From Caulobacter sp. (GTDB taxonomy: Bacteria > Pseudomonadota > Alphaproteobacteria > Caulobacterales > Caulobacteraceae): a stretch of 64,000 nt of DNA. The stretch's first letter is position 1; every line of letters starts with the position of its first letter. The position numbers were made by a program, and so were the translations under genes. The stretch covers positions 62,001 through 126,000 of the forward strand of contig JAIOXZ010000003.1 in assembly GCA_021741355.1 (NCBI GenBank). The letters are read 5' to 3'. The notes under the pieces were generated by a model. It searched no databases and was not told where the DNA came from. It worked only from the letters and a program-made list of their open reading frames with translations. Below are positions 17,072-28,984 of this stretch, one piece after another.

Positions 17072-17108
17072 ATGACCGAGGGTCATTAGTTACTGACCGA
17101 CGGTCAGT
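17072..17108. promoter_or_regulatory. Pair of TetR-type operator palindromes
   Basis: ATGACC-gag-GGTCAT (17072-17086) and ACTGACC-gac-GGTCAGT (17092-17108) share the TGACCGA(G/C)GGTCA core, with centres about 21 bp apart, two helical turns. They lie 14-50 bp upstream of the TetR start, where the promoter is expected. Confidence 0.8.
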
Positions 17109-17122
17109 GTCAACTGCATCGC

Positions 17123-17241
17123 CTGTCATCCCGGCCGCAGCGCGGAGCGCGAAGAGCCGGGACCCAGATTCGCCCTCACGCGCCACGGATGGGATTCGAT
17201 CTGGGTCCCGGATCGTCCCTTCGGGCCGTCCGGGATGACAG
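17123..17241. repeat. Intergenic palindromic element of the same family as the asnB insert
   Basis: Ends CTGTCATCCCGG and CCGGGATGACAG are inverted, and internal GCCGGGACCCAG pairs with CTGGGTCCCGG. The arm pattern TCATCCCGG..GGGACCCAG is the one found at 4851-4950 within asnB. Confidence 0.8.
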
Positions 17242-17296
17242 TGGGAAGGGCGAGGGGCACGGCCAAACCCGGCCCTGATCTCATGGCGAGAGGATC

Positions 17297-17385
17297 GCCG
17301 GTCTCCCCAGCCTGCTCAAGGGCGCTTCGCGTCGCGCAGCGACAGGCCCGCAGGGCCTGCCCTTGACCAGGCTGGAGAGACCGGC
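17297..17385. repeat. Imperfect 26-nt inverted repeat
   Basis: GCCGGTCTCCCCAGCCTGCT + CAAGGG (17297-17322) and its reverse complement at 17360-17385 differ at two positions. The loop holds a smaller dyad (GGCCCGCAGGGCC). Confidence 0.75.
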
Positions 17386-17429
17386 ACGCTGGCCCGCAAG
17401 AGATCGACGGCGTGGTTTCGACGGAGCTC

Positions 17430-17458
17430 GGGGACATGCACTTCAAGTTCGTGTCCCC
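17430..17458. repeat. GGGGACA-type REP palindrome
   Basis: GGGGACATGCACTT and AAGTTCGTGTCCCC pair with two mismatches. It belongs to the GGGGACA..TGTCCCC group also found at 30875, 39967 and 40436. Confidence 0.7.
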
Positions 17459-17552
17459 TTCGGCTTCGAAGCGAAGTACGTGAGCGCCTAAGAATAGGCA
17501 TCACAAATTAGGCGTAGCTTCCGAGCAAGAACGCGACGCACGTCTCCAAGCA

Positions 17553-18488
17553 TTAGAGAAACTTCTCGGCCAGCTGGCGCTTTCCGCGTGGATCGACGTT
17601 CGTGATCTCATCCCTGGATGGGTAGTAGAATCCTGAAACGTAGAGGTCGTGCTCGCCGATCTCGACACGGACCGACAACTCCTCATTGTCTTCCCACGTG
17701 TCACGCAGCGATGCCTTGCAGGCTTCCCCGCGCAACTCGAAGGTGAAGGAGGGGGCCGTTCGATCCCAATTCGTCACTGCTGTCCGGATGAGCGTCTCGC
17801 CGATCGCGTTGCGCTTCTTCTGCGATAGCATATCCAGCGACGACTCTTTGATCGGCCCGAACATGCCGCTCTCGTTCATCGCCTCCAGGATCTTACGCAT
17901 GTGTGCGCCCGTGTGCTGGTTCACGAACAAAGATGAGCGGGACCCATGGGGGCTCCCCAGGATGTAGGATCGGATGTTCCACCAGGTCTCCGCCACCTGC
18001 GCGTTGGCTGCCTCGCTCGCCGTGAGGGAGACGAACCAACTAAGGGCGTCCCGGCTTCGGATTGTGCCGTCGCCCTCGAGTTCGACATTCCACGCGGCGA
18101 CCACGACCGGATAGGCTTTGTCTGAATAGAGGGGCTCAGAAAGCCGATGCGCCCTGAGGTTAGGCACCGCATTCACGGCGTTCACCAGCCGATCCGCATC
18201 CTCCTCTGAATAAGGGCAGGTCACAAATCCGCGGACGAACTCAATAGTGTGATCGAGTCCCCCATAGGCTCCAATCTGCTGAAGGCTGGAACGGTGCTCG
18301 CGCGAGTCTCGGGGCGGGCAAGTCAGGATGGGGTGCCAGTCTGGATACCTGTCGGTGGCGTTGCCCAGTTCCGCAATCAGCTCCTCGACAACCGCGCGGC
18401 CGGCCGCAGGGTCGCTAAGCGACTTGGTCAGGTAGGTGATGGCGGCGACGTTCTGCTGCGCCGCCACCGTGGGAGATCGAAATTCCAT
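17553..18488 (-). CDS. Orphan hypothetical protein with tandem-box promoter
   Basis: 311 residues from ATG 18488 (MEFRSPTVAAQQN); the ORF-track start at 18533 lies within the promoter boxes. I do not recognise the family. It has no signal peptide, no transmembrane segment and no obvious catalytic motif; it looks soluble and alpha/beta, with patches such as CPYSEEDADRLVNAVNAV and a beta-rich C-terminus (ELSVRVEIGEHDLYVSGFYYPS). Base composition of the gene and its leader is visibly less GC-rich than its neighbours, and it sits between repeats and aroC, so recent acquisition is likely. Three 18-bp ACGT-core boxes over its promoter suggest tight regulation. Confidence 0.7.
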   Translation of the reverse strand: MEFRSPTVAAQQNVAAITYLTKSLSDPAAGRAVVEELIAELGNATDRYPDWHPILTCPPRDSREHRSSLQQIGAYGGLDHTIEFVRGFVTCPYSEEDADRLVNAVNAVPNLRAHRLSEPLYSDKAYPVVVAAWNVELEGDGTIRSRDALSWFVSLTASEAANAQVAETWWNIRSYILGSPHGSRSSLFVNQHTGAHMRKILEAMNESGMFGPIKESSLDMLSQKKRNAIGETLIRTAVTNWDRTAPSFTFELRGEACKASLRDTWEDNEELSVRVEIGEHDLYVSGFYYPSRDEITNVDPRGKRQLAEKFL

Positions 18489-18494
18489 GGCGCC

Positions 18495-18548
18495 TAACTC
18501 ACGTGGATAAATCAAGTTACGTAAATATAGCACTTCACGTGATTATGG
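18495..18548 (-). promoter_or_regulatory. Three tandem 18-bp ACGT-core boxes over a sigma70-like promoter
   Basis: Plus-strand units 18495-18512, 18513-18530 and 18531-18548 each carry an 8-bp palindrome at the same offset: TCACGTGG, TTACGTAA and TCACGTGA, with centres exactly 18 bp apart. On the minus strand TTGCCA (18546-18551) and TATATT (18524-18529), with 16 bp between, form a -35/-10 pair for the orphan gene. A bound protein would cover this promoter. Confidence 0.7.
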
Positions 18549-18696
18549 CAAGATGCGACTGCGCGCCGGTCTTGTTTGACCGCTCAGGCACCAGCTCTCC
18601 ACTGAGCCGCGAATTGAATCAGGGCTATCTTGAGGGGGCAGACGTTTGCGACTTCTTAGAAGGGTCGACGGCGGTCGCGACCCTGACCGACCCAGC

Positions 18697-19818
18697 CTAC
18701 CCCCGCCCGTCCCCGCCCGGCGCAAACGCGCCGCCACCCGTCTGCCCGCGGTGCCGCAGGAACGCGTCCGCCAGCACGCAGGCCATCATCGCCTCGACCA
18801 CCGGCACGGCGCGGATGCCCACGCAGGGGTCATGCCGCCCCTTGGTGCGCAGTTCGATCTCGGCGCCCGCCTCGTTGACCGTCTCGCGCGGGGTGAGGAT
18901 CGAGGAGGTCGGCTTGAAGGCCACGCGGACCACCACCGGCTGGCCGGAGGAGATGCCGCCCAGCACGCCGCCGGCCTTGTTCGACAGGAAGCTGATGCCG
19001 TCGTTGCCCATGCGCATCTGGTCGGCGTTCTCCTCGCCGGTCAGGGCGGCGGATGCGAAGCCGGCGCCGATTTCAACGCCCTTGGCGGCGTTGATCGACA
19101 TCATCGCGGCGGCCAGTTCGGCGTCGAGCTTGCCGTAGAGCGGCGCGCCCCAGCCGGCGGGCACGCCCGTGGCCTCGACCTCGACGACAGCGCCGGTCGA
19201 GGAGCCGGCCTTGCGGATCTTCTCCAGGTGCTCTTCCCAGACGGGGACCATGCCGGCGTCGGGACACCAGAAGCCGTTCTCGCGCGTCTGGCTCCAGTCC
19301 CAGCGGCCTGGGTCCACGGCGTGCGGGCCGATCTGCACCAGCGCGCCGCGGATGGTGACGCCCTCCAGCACCTTGCGCGCCACGGCCCCGGCGGCCACCC
19401 GGGCGGCGGTTTCGCGGGCCGAGGAGCGGCCCCCGCCGCGGTAATCGCGCACGCCGTACTTGGCGAAATAGGGCCAGTCGGCATGGCCCGGCCGGAAAGC
19501 CTGGGCGATCTCGGAATAGTCCTTCGAGCGCTGGTCGGTATTCTCGATCATCAGGCTGATCGGCGTGCCGGTGGTCACCGGACCGCCGGTCCGGTCGTCC
19601 TCGAACACGCCGGACAGGATGCGCACCGCGTCCGGCTCCTGGCGCTGGGTGACGAACTTGCCCTGGCCCGGCCTGCGCTGGTCGAGCCAGACCTGGATGT
19701 CCTCCGCCGTCAGCGGAATCCCCGGCGGGCAGCCGTCGACCACGCAGCCGAGCGCCGGCCCGTGGCTCTCGCCCCAGGTGGTCACGCGGAACAGGTGGCC
19801 GAAAGTGTTGTGCGACAT
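18697..19818 (-). CDS. aroC: Chorismate synthase
   Basis: 373 residues. It converts 5-enolpyruvylshikimate-3-phosphate to chorismate with reduced FMN, the last shikimate step. Signature motifs are all present: [20 protein letters not shown] at the start, [29 protein letters not shown], and [19 protein letters not shown] near the C-terminus. Full family length. The dnaJ-like gene upstream on the same strand ends 50 bp away. No odd features. Confidence 0.97.
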   Translation of the reverse strand: MSHNTFGHLFRVTTWGESHGPALGCVVDGCPPGIPLTAEDIQVWLDQRRPGQGKFVTQRQEPDAVRILSGVFEDDRTGGPVTTGTPISLMIENTDQRSKDYSEIAQAFRPGHADWPYFAKYGVRDYRGGGRSSARETAARVAAGAVARKVLEGVTIRGALVQIGPHAVDPGRWDWSQTRENGFWCPDAGMVPVWEEHLEKIRKAGSSTGAVVEVEATGVPAGWGAPLYGKLDAELAAAMMSINAAKGVEIGAGFASAALTGEENADQMRMGNDGISFLSNKAGGVLGGISSGQPVVVRVAFKPTSSILTPRETVNEAGAEIELRTKGRHDPCVGIRAVPVVEAMMACVLADAFLRHRGQTGGGAFAPGGDGRG

Positions 19819-19868
19819 GGGGCGCTTCTAGCGGAAGGGAGAGGAGGTCACAAACCTGGGCCGCCCCA

Positions 19869-20546
19869 TCACGCCGCCCAGGCGGCGGCGAACTGGCGCA
19901 GCAGCGTCCGCGCCGGGCTCTCGGCCCGCGCCGCGCCGGCGGCCAGGCGCACGAACAGATCCCCTTGCCGGTGGCCCTCGCGGGCGGGCAGGCCCTCGCC
20001 GGGCAGGCGCACCAGCGCGCGGGCGGCGGCCTTGCGGCTGACCCAGACGGTGCGGGTCCCGCGCGGCGTGACCACGGCCAGACGGCCGCCGTCGACCAGC
20101 ACGGCGGGATCGACCCGGGTGGTGATCCACAGGTCGTCGCCGCGGATGATTGCGCCCTCGCCCCGCACCACGACTTCGAACACCTGGTCGCCGGCCCGCA
20201 CCTTCTCGCCGGGCCGCATGCCGGCGGGCAGGCTGACCTTAAGCCGTCGGCCATCGCCGGCATCCGCCGCGACCGACCCGCCGAACACGGCCGTCTCGGG
20301 CGGAATGGTGATCACCAGCCGCACCGGGGCGGCGGGGGCCGGCGGCGCGGGCAGGAAGGCGGCGGCCTCGGGATCGCCGCCCTTGAGGAAGCGATAGGCC
20401 TCCATGATCTCGCGGAAGGCGGCCGGATCGCCGCCGGGCCGGTCGGGGTGATTGCGCTTGGCCGCCTCGCGGAAGGCGGCGCGCAGGGCGTGCTCGTCCG
20501 CACCGGGTCCGACCCCCAGTCGTGCGCGCGCCCAGCGCGCGGTCAT
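19869..20546 (-). CDS. DnaJ-domain co-chaperone-like protein
   Basis: About 225 residues. The J domain is at the N-terminus (RARLGVGPGADEHALRAAFREAAKRNHPDRPGG, with the HPD tripeptide that stimulates DnaK). It is followed by a Pro/Ala linker and a domain resembling the DnaJ C-terminal substrate-binding barrel (VVRGEGAIIRGDDLWITTRVDPAVL). There is no Gly/Phe-rich region or zinc finger, so it is not canonical DnaJ. The start is uncertain: ATG 20546 is closest to the J domain, ATG 20567 and TTG 20576 are in frame. It is divergent from pdxH. Confidence 0.8.
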   Translation of the reverse strand: MTARWARARLGVGPGADEHALRAAFREAAKRNHPDRPGGDPAAFREIMEAYRFLKGGDPEAAAFLPAPPAPAAPVRLVITIPPETAVFGGSVAADAGDGRRLKVSLPAGMRPGEKVRAGDQVFEVVVRGEGAIIRGDDLWITTRVDPAVLVDGGRLAVVTPRGTRTVWVSRKAAARALVRLPGEGLPAREGHRQGDLFVRLAAGAARAESPARTLLRQFAAAWAA

Positions 20547-20644
20547 CCTGCGCCCGTCCCCGGTCATGGCGGGCAAGGTGAACCGACACCGTCAATGGTC
20601 GGTTAAGCCTGAAACATTCCCGCGAGCGCGCTATATGTCGCCGT

Positions 20645-21313
20645 ATGAACGACAAGACCGACCTGATCCCGCCGTCTCCCGCCGAGGCCGACTACGTCGA
20701 GCAGGTGACCGAGGCAGAGCCTCTGCCCCTGCTGCCGGAGGGCGACCCGATCACCCTGTTCGAGACCTGGCTGACGGCGGCGCACAAGTCCGAGCCCAAC
20801 GACGGCAACGCCATGGCCCTGGCCACGGTGGACGCGGCGGGCATGCCGGACGTGCGGATGGTCCTGCTCAAGGACGTCGATGCCGACGGCTTCGTCTTCT
20901 ACACCAACCTCGAAAGCGCCAAGGGCCGCGAGCTGGCCGCCAATCCGGTCGCCGCGCTGCTGTTCCACTGGAAGTCCCTGCGCCGCCAGGTGCGCGTGCG
21001 CGGAACGATCACGCCCGTCAGCGACGCCGAGGCCGACGCCTATTTCGCCTCCCGCGCCCGCCACAGCCAGATCGGCGCCTGGGCGTCTGACCAGTCGCGG
21101 ACGATGGAAGAGCCGCTGGCGCTCGGCAAACGGGTCGCCGAGGCCGGCCTGCGCTTCGGCCTCGGCAAGGTGCCGCGCCCGCCGCATTGGTCTGGCTTCC
21201 GGCTGACGCCGCAGTCGATCGAGTTCTGGCGCGACCGGCCCTTCCGCCTGCATGAACGGCTGGTGTTCGATCACCAGGACGGCGGCTGGACGACTAGGCG
21301 GCTCTTTCCCTGA
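20645..21313 (+). CDS. pdxH: Pyridoxamine 5'-phosphate oxidase
   Basis: 222 residues. It oxidises pyridoxine or pyridoxamine 5'-phosphate to PLP using FMN. Family motifs are present: [75 protein letters not shown] and the C-terminal FRLHERLVF. Full length. Its 3' end overlaps the convergent TetR gene by 20 bp. Confidence 0.96.
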   Translation: MNDKTDLIPPSPAEADYVEQVTEAEPLPLLPEGDPITLFETWLTAAHKSEPNDGNAMALATVDAAGMPDVRMVLLKDVDADGFVFYTNLESAKGRELAANPVAALLFHWKSLRRQVRVRGTITPVSDAEADAYFASRARHSQIGAWASDQSRTMEEPLALGKRVAEAGLRFGLGKVPRPPHWSGFRLTPQSIEFWRDRPFRLHERLVFDHQDGGWTTRRLFP

Positions 21314-21929
21314 CGCCGTAGCGGGCCAGGAAGGTCTCGACCGCCTCGGCCACGATGGTGTCGAGCGGTCGGACCGGCATCACGTCGTCGCCGCCCACCA
21401 GCCCCAGGATCAGGGTGGCGTGCTCGATCATGCCCTGGAACTGCCCGGCAGCCCACGAAGGCCGCTCAACGGCGATCTCGCCGCTCGCCTCGAGCGTCTT
21501 GAGAAGATCCAGCAGCGTCCCGCCGAGCTCGAGACGGCTGCGGGACTGGAAATGGTCGGCCAACTGCGGAAACCGCCGTCGCTCGGCGATCACCATCCGG
21601 AACGTCGCCCGGGCGGTCGGTGAGCAGTAGAATTCCGCGTAGGCCTTGCCGAACGCGGTGAGCCGCGTGGCGGCGTCGCCTGTCACCGCGGTGGATTCGA
21701 CCACCCGCGCCGAGATGTCGCCGAGGGTTTCCTCGACCACGATGCGGAACAGCTCGGCCTTGCCCGGAAAGTGGGCGTAGAGGGTGGCTGTGGACACGCC
21801 CGCGTCGCGCGCGACCTGCTCCATGCCGGCGTGGGCGAAACCTTCGCGTGTGAAAATCGTCCGGGCGGACGTGAGAATGAGTTTGCGCTTTCGCTCAGAC
21901 CGTTTCTCTCCCAAGGCTGACGTCGCCAT
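21294..21929 (-). CDS. TetR/AcrR family transcriptional regulator
   Basis: 211 residues from ATG 21929 ([16 protein letters not shown]), which has GAGGA six bases upstream. The ORF-track start at 21956 is less well placed. The HTH is [53 protein letters not shown]. The C-terminal domain resembles the AefR-like group. No clear palindromic operator is visible upstream, and the divergent region does not face an efflux gene, so the target is unknown. Confidence 0.88.
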   Translation of the reverse strand: MATSALGEKRSERKRKLILTSARTIFTREGFAHAGMEQVARDAGVSTATLYAHFPGKAELFRIVVEETLGDISARVVESTAVTGDAATRLTAFGKAYAEFYCSPTARATFRMVIAERRRFPQLADHFQSRSRLELGGTLLDLLKTLEASGEIAVERPSWAAGQFQGMIEHATLILGLVGGDDVMPVRPLDTIVAEAVETFLARYGVRERAA

Positions 21930-22011
21930 TTGTCCTCGAAAAACGCTGTTACACACTCAGCCTATAGGCGAAAGAATCCGGGCGGCAAGACGACTTTCCC
22001 CCAAATTGGGC

Positions 22012-22686
22012 CTAGGCGCGAAATGAGCTGAGCAGCGGGTGCGCCAGCACCGGGGTCAGGAGCCGGTCAAACTCGGTCGGATCATCCGGAACCACGGCGC
22101 CGCGGCCGTCGGCGATGATGATGTCCGCCCGCGACCGGGAGGGTTCGATCAGCCGCTCATGGGCCGGCCGCACGGTCGCCAGATACTGCTGGATCACCGA
22201 GTCTGCCGTCCGGCCGCGCTGCGCCTGGTCGCGGATCAGCCGGCGGATGAACCGCACGTCTGGCGGCGTATCGACGTAGATCCGCAGGTCGAACAGGTCC
22301 GCCAGCGCCGGCGTGCACAGCAGATGCGCGCCCTCGACGACGATCAGCGGCGCGGGGGTGATGGTCTCGAGGGACGGCAGGCGGCGGTGTGTCTCGAAAC
22401 AATAGAGCGGCGCGTCGACGGTCTGGCCCGCCCGCAGCGCGGTCAGGTGCTCGGCCAGCAGGCCGTGGTCCTTGGCGGTGACGTCGTCGAAGTCGAACGA
22501 GGCTGCGTCAAAGCCCGGCCGGCCGCCGAAGTCGCCGTAGTAGGCGTCCTCGATCACCAGCGTCACAGTTCCCGGCGACAGCCGCGCCTCAAGCGCGGTC
22601 GCGAGCGTGCTCTTGCCCGATCCAGACCCACCGGCGACGGCGATCAGCAGTGGGGCGGACGCGGTGGGGGGCGGCATTTCGCTCAT
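22012..22686 (-). CDS. udk: Uridine kinase-type nucleoside kinase
   Basis: 224 residues. It has a P-loop (AVAGGSGSGKSTLATALEA, residues about 16-34), the lid/substrate motif DAYYGD with FDFDDVTAKDHGLLAEHL, and VDAPLYCFETHRR. These are the uridine/cytidine kinase (PRK-like) signatures, for pyrimidine salvage to UMP or CMP. LIVVEGAHLLCTPALADLFD is the Walker B-like strand. Divergent from the acyl-CoA ligase gene. Confidence 0.88.
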   Translation of the reverse strand: MSEMPPPTASAPLLIAVAGGSGSGKSTLATALEARLSPGTVTLVIEDAYYGDFGGRPGFDAASFDFDDVTAKDHGLLAEHLTALRAGQTVDAPLYCFETHRRLPSLETITPAPLIVVEGAHLLCTPALADLFDLRIYVDTPPDVRFIRRLIRDQAQRGRTADSVIQQYLATVRPAHERLIEPSRSRADIIIADGRGAVVPDDPTEFDRLLTPVLAHPLLSSFRA

Positions 22687-22825
22687 GACGGCCTATCGGC
22701 CACAACCCGCGGGGTTTGCCAACGGCGACATGGTGAATATTCGCGCTTGGCTTGCCCCGCGTTGCCCGCGCGGCCCGGCGCGGTTAGGGTTGATCCCGCA
22801 AGGAAACACTGGGGAGAGAGCGGGC

Positions 22826-25786
<2,961 letters not shown>

Positions 25787-25893
25787 ACGAAATGCCGATG
25801 CCGCAGGCCGCGGAAATCGGCGCAGCGGGCTCAGCTATCGGTTGACTCGTGCCGTCCCCGCCGGAAACTGCCCGTCTGTCAGGCGGGGGTCTC

Positions 25894-27000
25894 ATGCAAT
25901 TCCAGAGTAGCGAGTCGACGAGTGGGTCGGCCGGTGAATCGCTTGCGTTCAGCGAGTCCATAGACACGCAGTCCTTCCTCGGGCTGAGCGTCAAGAACGG
26001 CCTGCTCAACCTCGTTACGCTGACGCTCTACCGGTTCTGGGGGCGCACCGAGGTCCGCCGCCGCGTCTGGTCGCGGATCAGCCTCAACGGCGAGCCCTTC
26101 GAGTACACGGGTACGGGGCGGGAGCTGTTCATCGGGTTCCTGATCGCCCTGTTCACCGTCGGCCTGCCGTTCCTGCTGGTCGTCGGCGGCGCGCAGTTCC
26201 TCGGCCCGGCGTTCGCGGTGCTGATCATCCTGCCGCTCTATCTGGCGCTGCCGGTGCTGCTGGGCGCGGCGATCTTCTTCGCCTTCCGCTACATGGCCAG
26301 CCGCACGGTCTGGCGCGGCGTGCGGTTCCATCTCACGGGATCGCCGTGGGACTATGGGCTGTCCACGCTGGGCTACGGCCTCCTGACCGGCATCACTCTG
26401 GGCTGGTTCCAGCCGGCGGCCTCGATGCGGCTGGCGGAGAAGCTCTGGGGCAATCTCCGCTTCGGCGATCTGAAGCTGCGCTGGGCCCGCCGCGAAGACG
26501 AAGGCCTCTACGGCTGGTTCGCCCTGGGCTGGGCCGGCGTCTTTGTCGGCTATTTCCTCTTCGCCTTCGTGCTGGTCGGTTCGATGCTGGCCACCGGCGC
26601 CATGGCCGATCCGGAGAACCCGTCGGCGGGACCGTCGGCCATGTTCATGGTCATCACCTACGCCTGGGCGCTGGTGTTCGCGGTCTACGTCATGCTGATC
26701 TTCGCGCCGTACAACGCCGCGCTCCTGCGGGCGATCATCGGCTCGCTGAAGATCGGCGACGCGCGGTTCACCCTGAACCTCAAGGCGCTGGACCTGTTGG
26801 GCCTCAGCGTCACAAACGTCCTGATGCTGATCTTCAGCCTCGGTCTGCTGTCGCCGTTCATCCAGGCGCGCACCGCCCGCTTCATGGTCCGGTGCCTGAC
26901 GGCGTCCGGCCTAGCCCCGCTGGCGGACGCCAACCAGGCCGAGCGTGGCCCCGGGTCCGGCGAAGGCATGGCGGACGCGTTCGGCTTCTCGCCGATCTGA
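25894..27000 (+). CDS. DUF898 (YjgN-like) multi-pass membrane protein
   Basis: 368 residues from ATG 25894 (MQFQSSESTSG), preceded by AGGCGGGGG. LGLSVKNGLLNLVTLTLYRFWGRTEVRRRVWSRISLNGEPFEYTGTGRELF is the DUF898 signature. RGVRFHLTGSPWDYGLSTLGYGLLTGITLGWF and several hydrophobic helices follow. The function of the family is unknown. The M48 protease gene begins 2 bp after the stop, so the two are almost certainly one transcript. Confidence 0.88.
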   Translation: MQFQSSESTSGSAGESLAFSESIDTQSFLGLSVKNGLLNLVTLTLYRFWGRTEVRRRVWSRISLNGEPFEYTGTGRELFIGFLIALFTVGLPFLLVVGGAQFLGPAFAVLIILPLYLALPVLLGAAIFFAFRYMASRTVWRGVRFHLTGSPWDYGLSTLGYGLLTGITLGWFQPAASMRLAEKLWGNLRFGDLKLRWARREDEGLYGWFALGWAGVFVGYFLFAFVLVGSMLATGAMADPENPSAGPSAMFMVITYAWALVFAVYVMLIFAPYNAALLRAIIGSLKIGDARFTLNLKALDLLGLSVTNVLMLIFSLGLLSPFIQARTARFMVRCLTASGLAPLADANQAERGPGSGEGMADAFGFSPI

Positions 27001-27002
27001 CC

Positions 27003-28094
27003 ATGCAGGGCGACTATTACGATGGGCTGACATCCCGGAGGCGCCGGGTCGCGGTGAGCGTCGTCGATGGCGACCTCATCGGCGAGGGCGACGGGGCCTC
27101 CTTTCGCTGGCCGCTCAAGGGCGTGCGGATTCTCGCCGTGGAAGCCGGGCTAATCCGGCTGGCGCCCCGGAGCGGGGATGGCCGGCTGGTCCTCGACGTC
27201 GCCGAATGGGAGGCCGCGACAGGCCTGTCCGTCAGGGCCGCGCGCCGCGCCAGCCGCAACCGCGAGGGACGGCTTGTGGTCTGGCTGGCCGTGGCCGGCG
27301 TCACCCTGGCGGTGGGCATCTTCGTCGGCATTCCGATGGCAGCGCGGCCGCTCGCCCGGGCGACTCCGCCGGGCATCGAGGCCGACATGGGCCGCAACAT
27401 GGCCAGTCAGCTGCAGGTGGCGCTCAAGCCCTGCACGGGCAATCCCGCCGGCCAGGCCAGCCTGAACGATCTGACGCGCCGCCTCACCCGCGACGTGGAC
27501 ATGCCGTTCGTGGTCCGGGTCATTCCGGTGCATGCGCCGATGGTCAACGCCTTCGCCCTGCCGGGCGGCACGATCCTGGTCACCGACGACCTGATCGCCG
27601 ACGCCCGGTCGTCGGATGAACTGGCCGGCGTGCTGGCGCACGAGATCGCGCACATCGAAAAGCGCCACGTCATGGAGGCGGTGCTGCGGTCGCTCGGCCT
27701 CGGCCTGGTGCTCGACGCGGTGGTCGGCGGCGGCTCGGGGGCTGGCCAGCAGGCGGTGCTGCTGGCGAGCAGTTTCACCGAACAGCGCTACAGCCGGACC
27801 CTTGAGCGGGAGGCCGACGAACGGGCCTTTGAGCTGCTGGCGGCGAACCGGATTTCCACGGCCGGCATGGCCGCCTTCTTCGAACGGCTGGCCGACAAGA
27901 CTTCGCCCGAGGGCGTCAACCGCGCCGCTGAATGGTTCGCCACCCACCCGGACAGCGGCCGTCGGGCGACGGCGGCGCGCGCGCTGGCGAAGACCGGCGT
28001 GCCTGCGATGGCCCCGGGCGACTGGACCGCCGTGCGGCAGATGTGCCCGCTGTCGCCGAACAAGCCGAAGCCGCCCTGGCCCCTGCGGCGCTAG
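27003..28094 (+). CDS. M48 family metalloprotease, membrane-anchored
   Basis: 363 residues from ATG 27003 (MQGDYYDGLTSRRRRV); the ORF-track start at 26346 is in a shadow frame of the DUF898 gene. The N-terminal 90 residues form a small beta-rich domain, then one TM helix (VVWLAVAGVTLAVGIFVGI, about residues 93-112). The periplasmic peptidase domain has the zinc motif HEIAHIEKRH and the third ligand region EREADERAFELL. M48 proteases of this type act in envelope protein quality control. Adjacent to DUF898; the pairing DUF898-M48 has been seen in other proteobacteria as far as I recall. Confidence 0.9.
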   Translation: MQGDYYDGLTSRRRRVAVSVVDGDLIGEGDGASFRWPLKGVRILAVEAGLIRLAPRSGDGRLVLDVAEWEAATGLSVRAARRASRNREGRLVVWLAVAGVTLAVGIFVGIPMAARPLARATPPGIEADMGRNMASQLQVALKPCTGNPAGQASLNDLTRRLTRDVDMPFVVRVIPVHAPMVNAFALPGGTILVTDDLIADARSSDELAGVLAHEIAHIEKRHVMEAVLRSLGLGLVLDAVVGGGSGAGQQAVLLASSFTEQRYSRTLEREADERAFELLAANRISTAGMAAFFERLADKTSPEGVNRAAEWFATHPDSGRRATAARALAKTGVPAMAPGDWTAVRQMCPLSPNKPKPPWPLRR

Positions 28095-28984
28095 CTCGCC
28101 AGCCGGTATTCGCTGTCCAGCGCAGGGGCTCCGTCGCACAGGACGCGGCCTTCCTTCACCAGCTGGACCATGTGGGCCATCACCGAATGGGCCGCGGCCG
28201 GGTGCAGGCGCGCGTCGACGGCCTTGTAGAGGTCGGTGACCATCGGCTTGATCTGCGTGTGGCCGCCGGCCAGCGCCGCCAGGATCTGCGCCTCTCGGGC
28301 GCGGCGATGGTCGATATAGGCCTGCACGAACGGGTCAGGCTCGGTGATCGGCGGGCCATGCGTCGGCCAGATGATCGCGAAGTCCCGCGCCTTCACCCGG
28401 TCGAGGCTGTCGAAGTAATCGCCCATGTCGCCGTCGGGCGGACTGATCACCGTCGTCGACCAGCCCATGATGTGGTCGCCGGAGAACAGGGCGTTCTCCT
28501 CAAGCAGGGCGTAGCAGATGTGGTTGGAGGTGTGCCCCGGCGTCGGGATCGCCTCCAGGGTCCAGTCCCCGCCCTTGAACACGCCGCCATCACAGAGGCC
28601 GACGTCGGGCGTGAACACGCGGTCGTCACCTGCCTCGAGCCGGACTTCCGCCTCGGTCGGTACGCCCTGCTGGGCGCAGGCGTAGATCGTCGCGCCGGTC
28701 CGCGCGGCCAGTGGCCGGGCCAGCGGCGAGTGGTCCATGTGGTTGTGGGTGACGAAGATGTGGGTGATCGTCTCGCCCGCCGTGGCGGCCAGGATCGCCT
28801 CCAGGTGATCGTCCATGTCGGGGCCCGGATCGATCACCGCGACCTCGCCGTTGCCGATGATGTAGGTGCCGGTCCCCATGAAGGTGAACGGGCCGGGGTT
28901 GTTGGCCACCACCCTGCGGATCAGCGGCGTCAGCCGGTCACAGGCGCCGTACTCGAACGTGATGTCGCGGACGAACGGGATCAT
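28091..28984 (-). CDS. MBL-fold metallohydrolase
   Basis: 297 residues with no signal peptide. The metal site is THNHMDHSPLARPL (HXHXDH), with further ligands in PTPGHTSNHICY, FSGDHIMGW and WPTHGPP. A C-terminal helical extension (LYKAVDARLHPAAAHSVMAHMVQLVKEGRV) is typical of the LACTB2/RNase Z-like hydrolase subgroup, including glyoxalase II relatives. Substrate unknown. The start overlaps the stop of the upstream gene by four bases (ATGA), so it is translationally coupled to it. The 3' end overlaps the convergent M48 gene by 4 bp. Confidence 0.88.
   Translation of the reverse strand: MIPFVRDITFEYGACDRLTPLIRRVVANNPGPFTFMGTGTYIIGNGEVAVIDPGPDMDDHLEAILAATAGETITHIFVTHNHMDHSPLARPLAARTGATIYACAQQGVPTEAEVRLEAGDDRVFTPDVGLCDGGVFKGGDWTLEAIPTPGHTSNHICYALLEENALFSGDHIMGWSTTVISPPDGDMGDYFDSLDRVKARDFAIIWPTHGPPITEPDPFVQAYIDHRRAREAQILAALAGGHTQIKPMVTDLYKAVDARLHPAAAHSVMAHMVQLVKEGRVLCDGAPALDSEYRLAS

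Larger units (their letters stand above)
17059..17552. other. 494-bp non-coding region holding operators and three repeat elements
   Basis: Between the TetR start and the orphan gene's stop. From left to right it contains the operator pair, the repeat at 17123-17241, the inverted repeat at 17297-17385 and the GGGGACA palindrome at 17430-17458. I see no credible gene; the ORF-track entries here are products of the palindromes. Confidence 0.75.
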
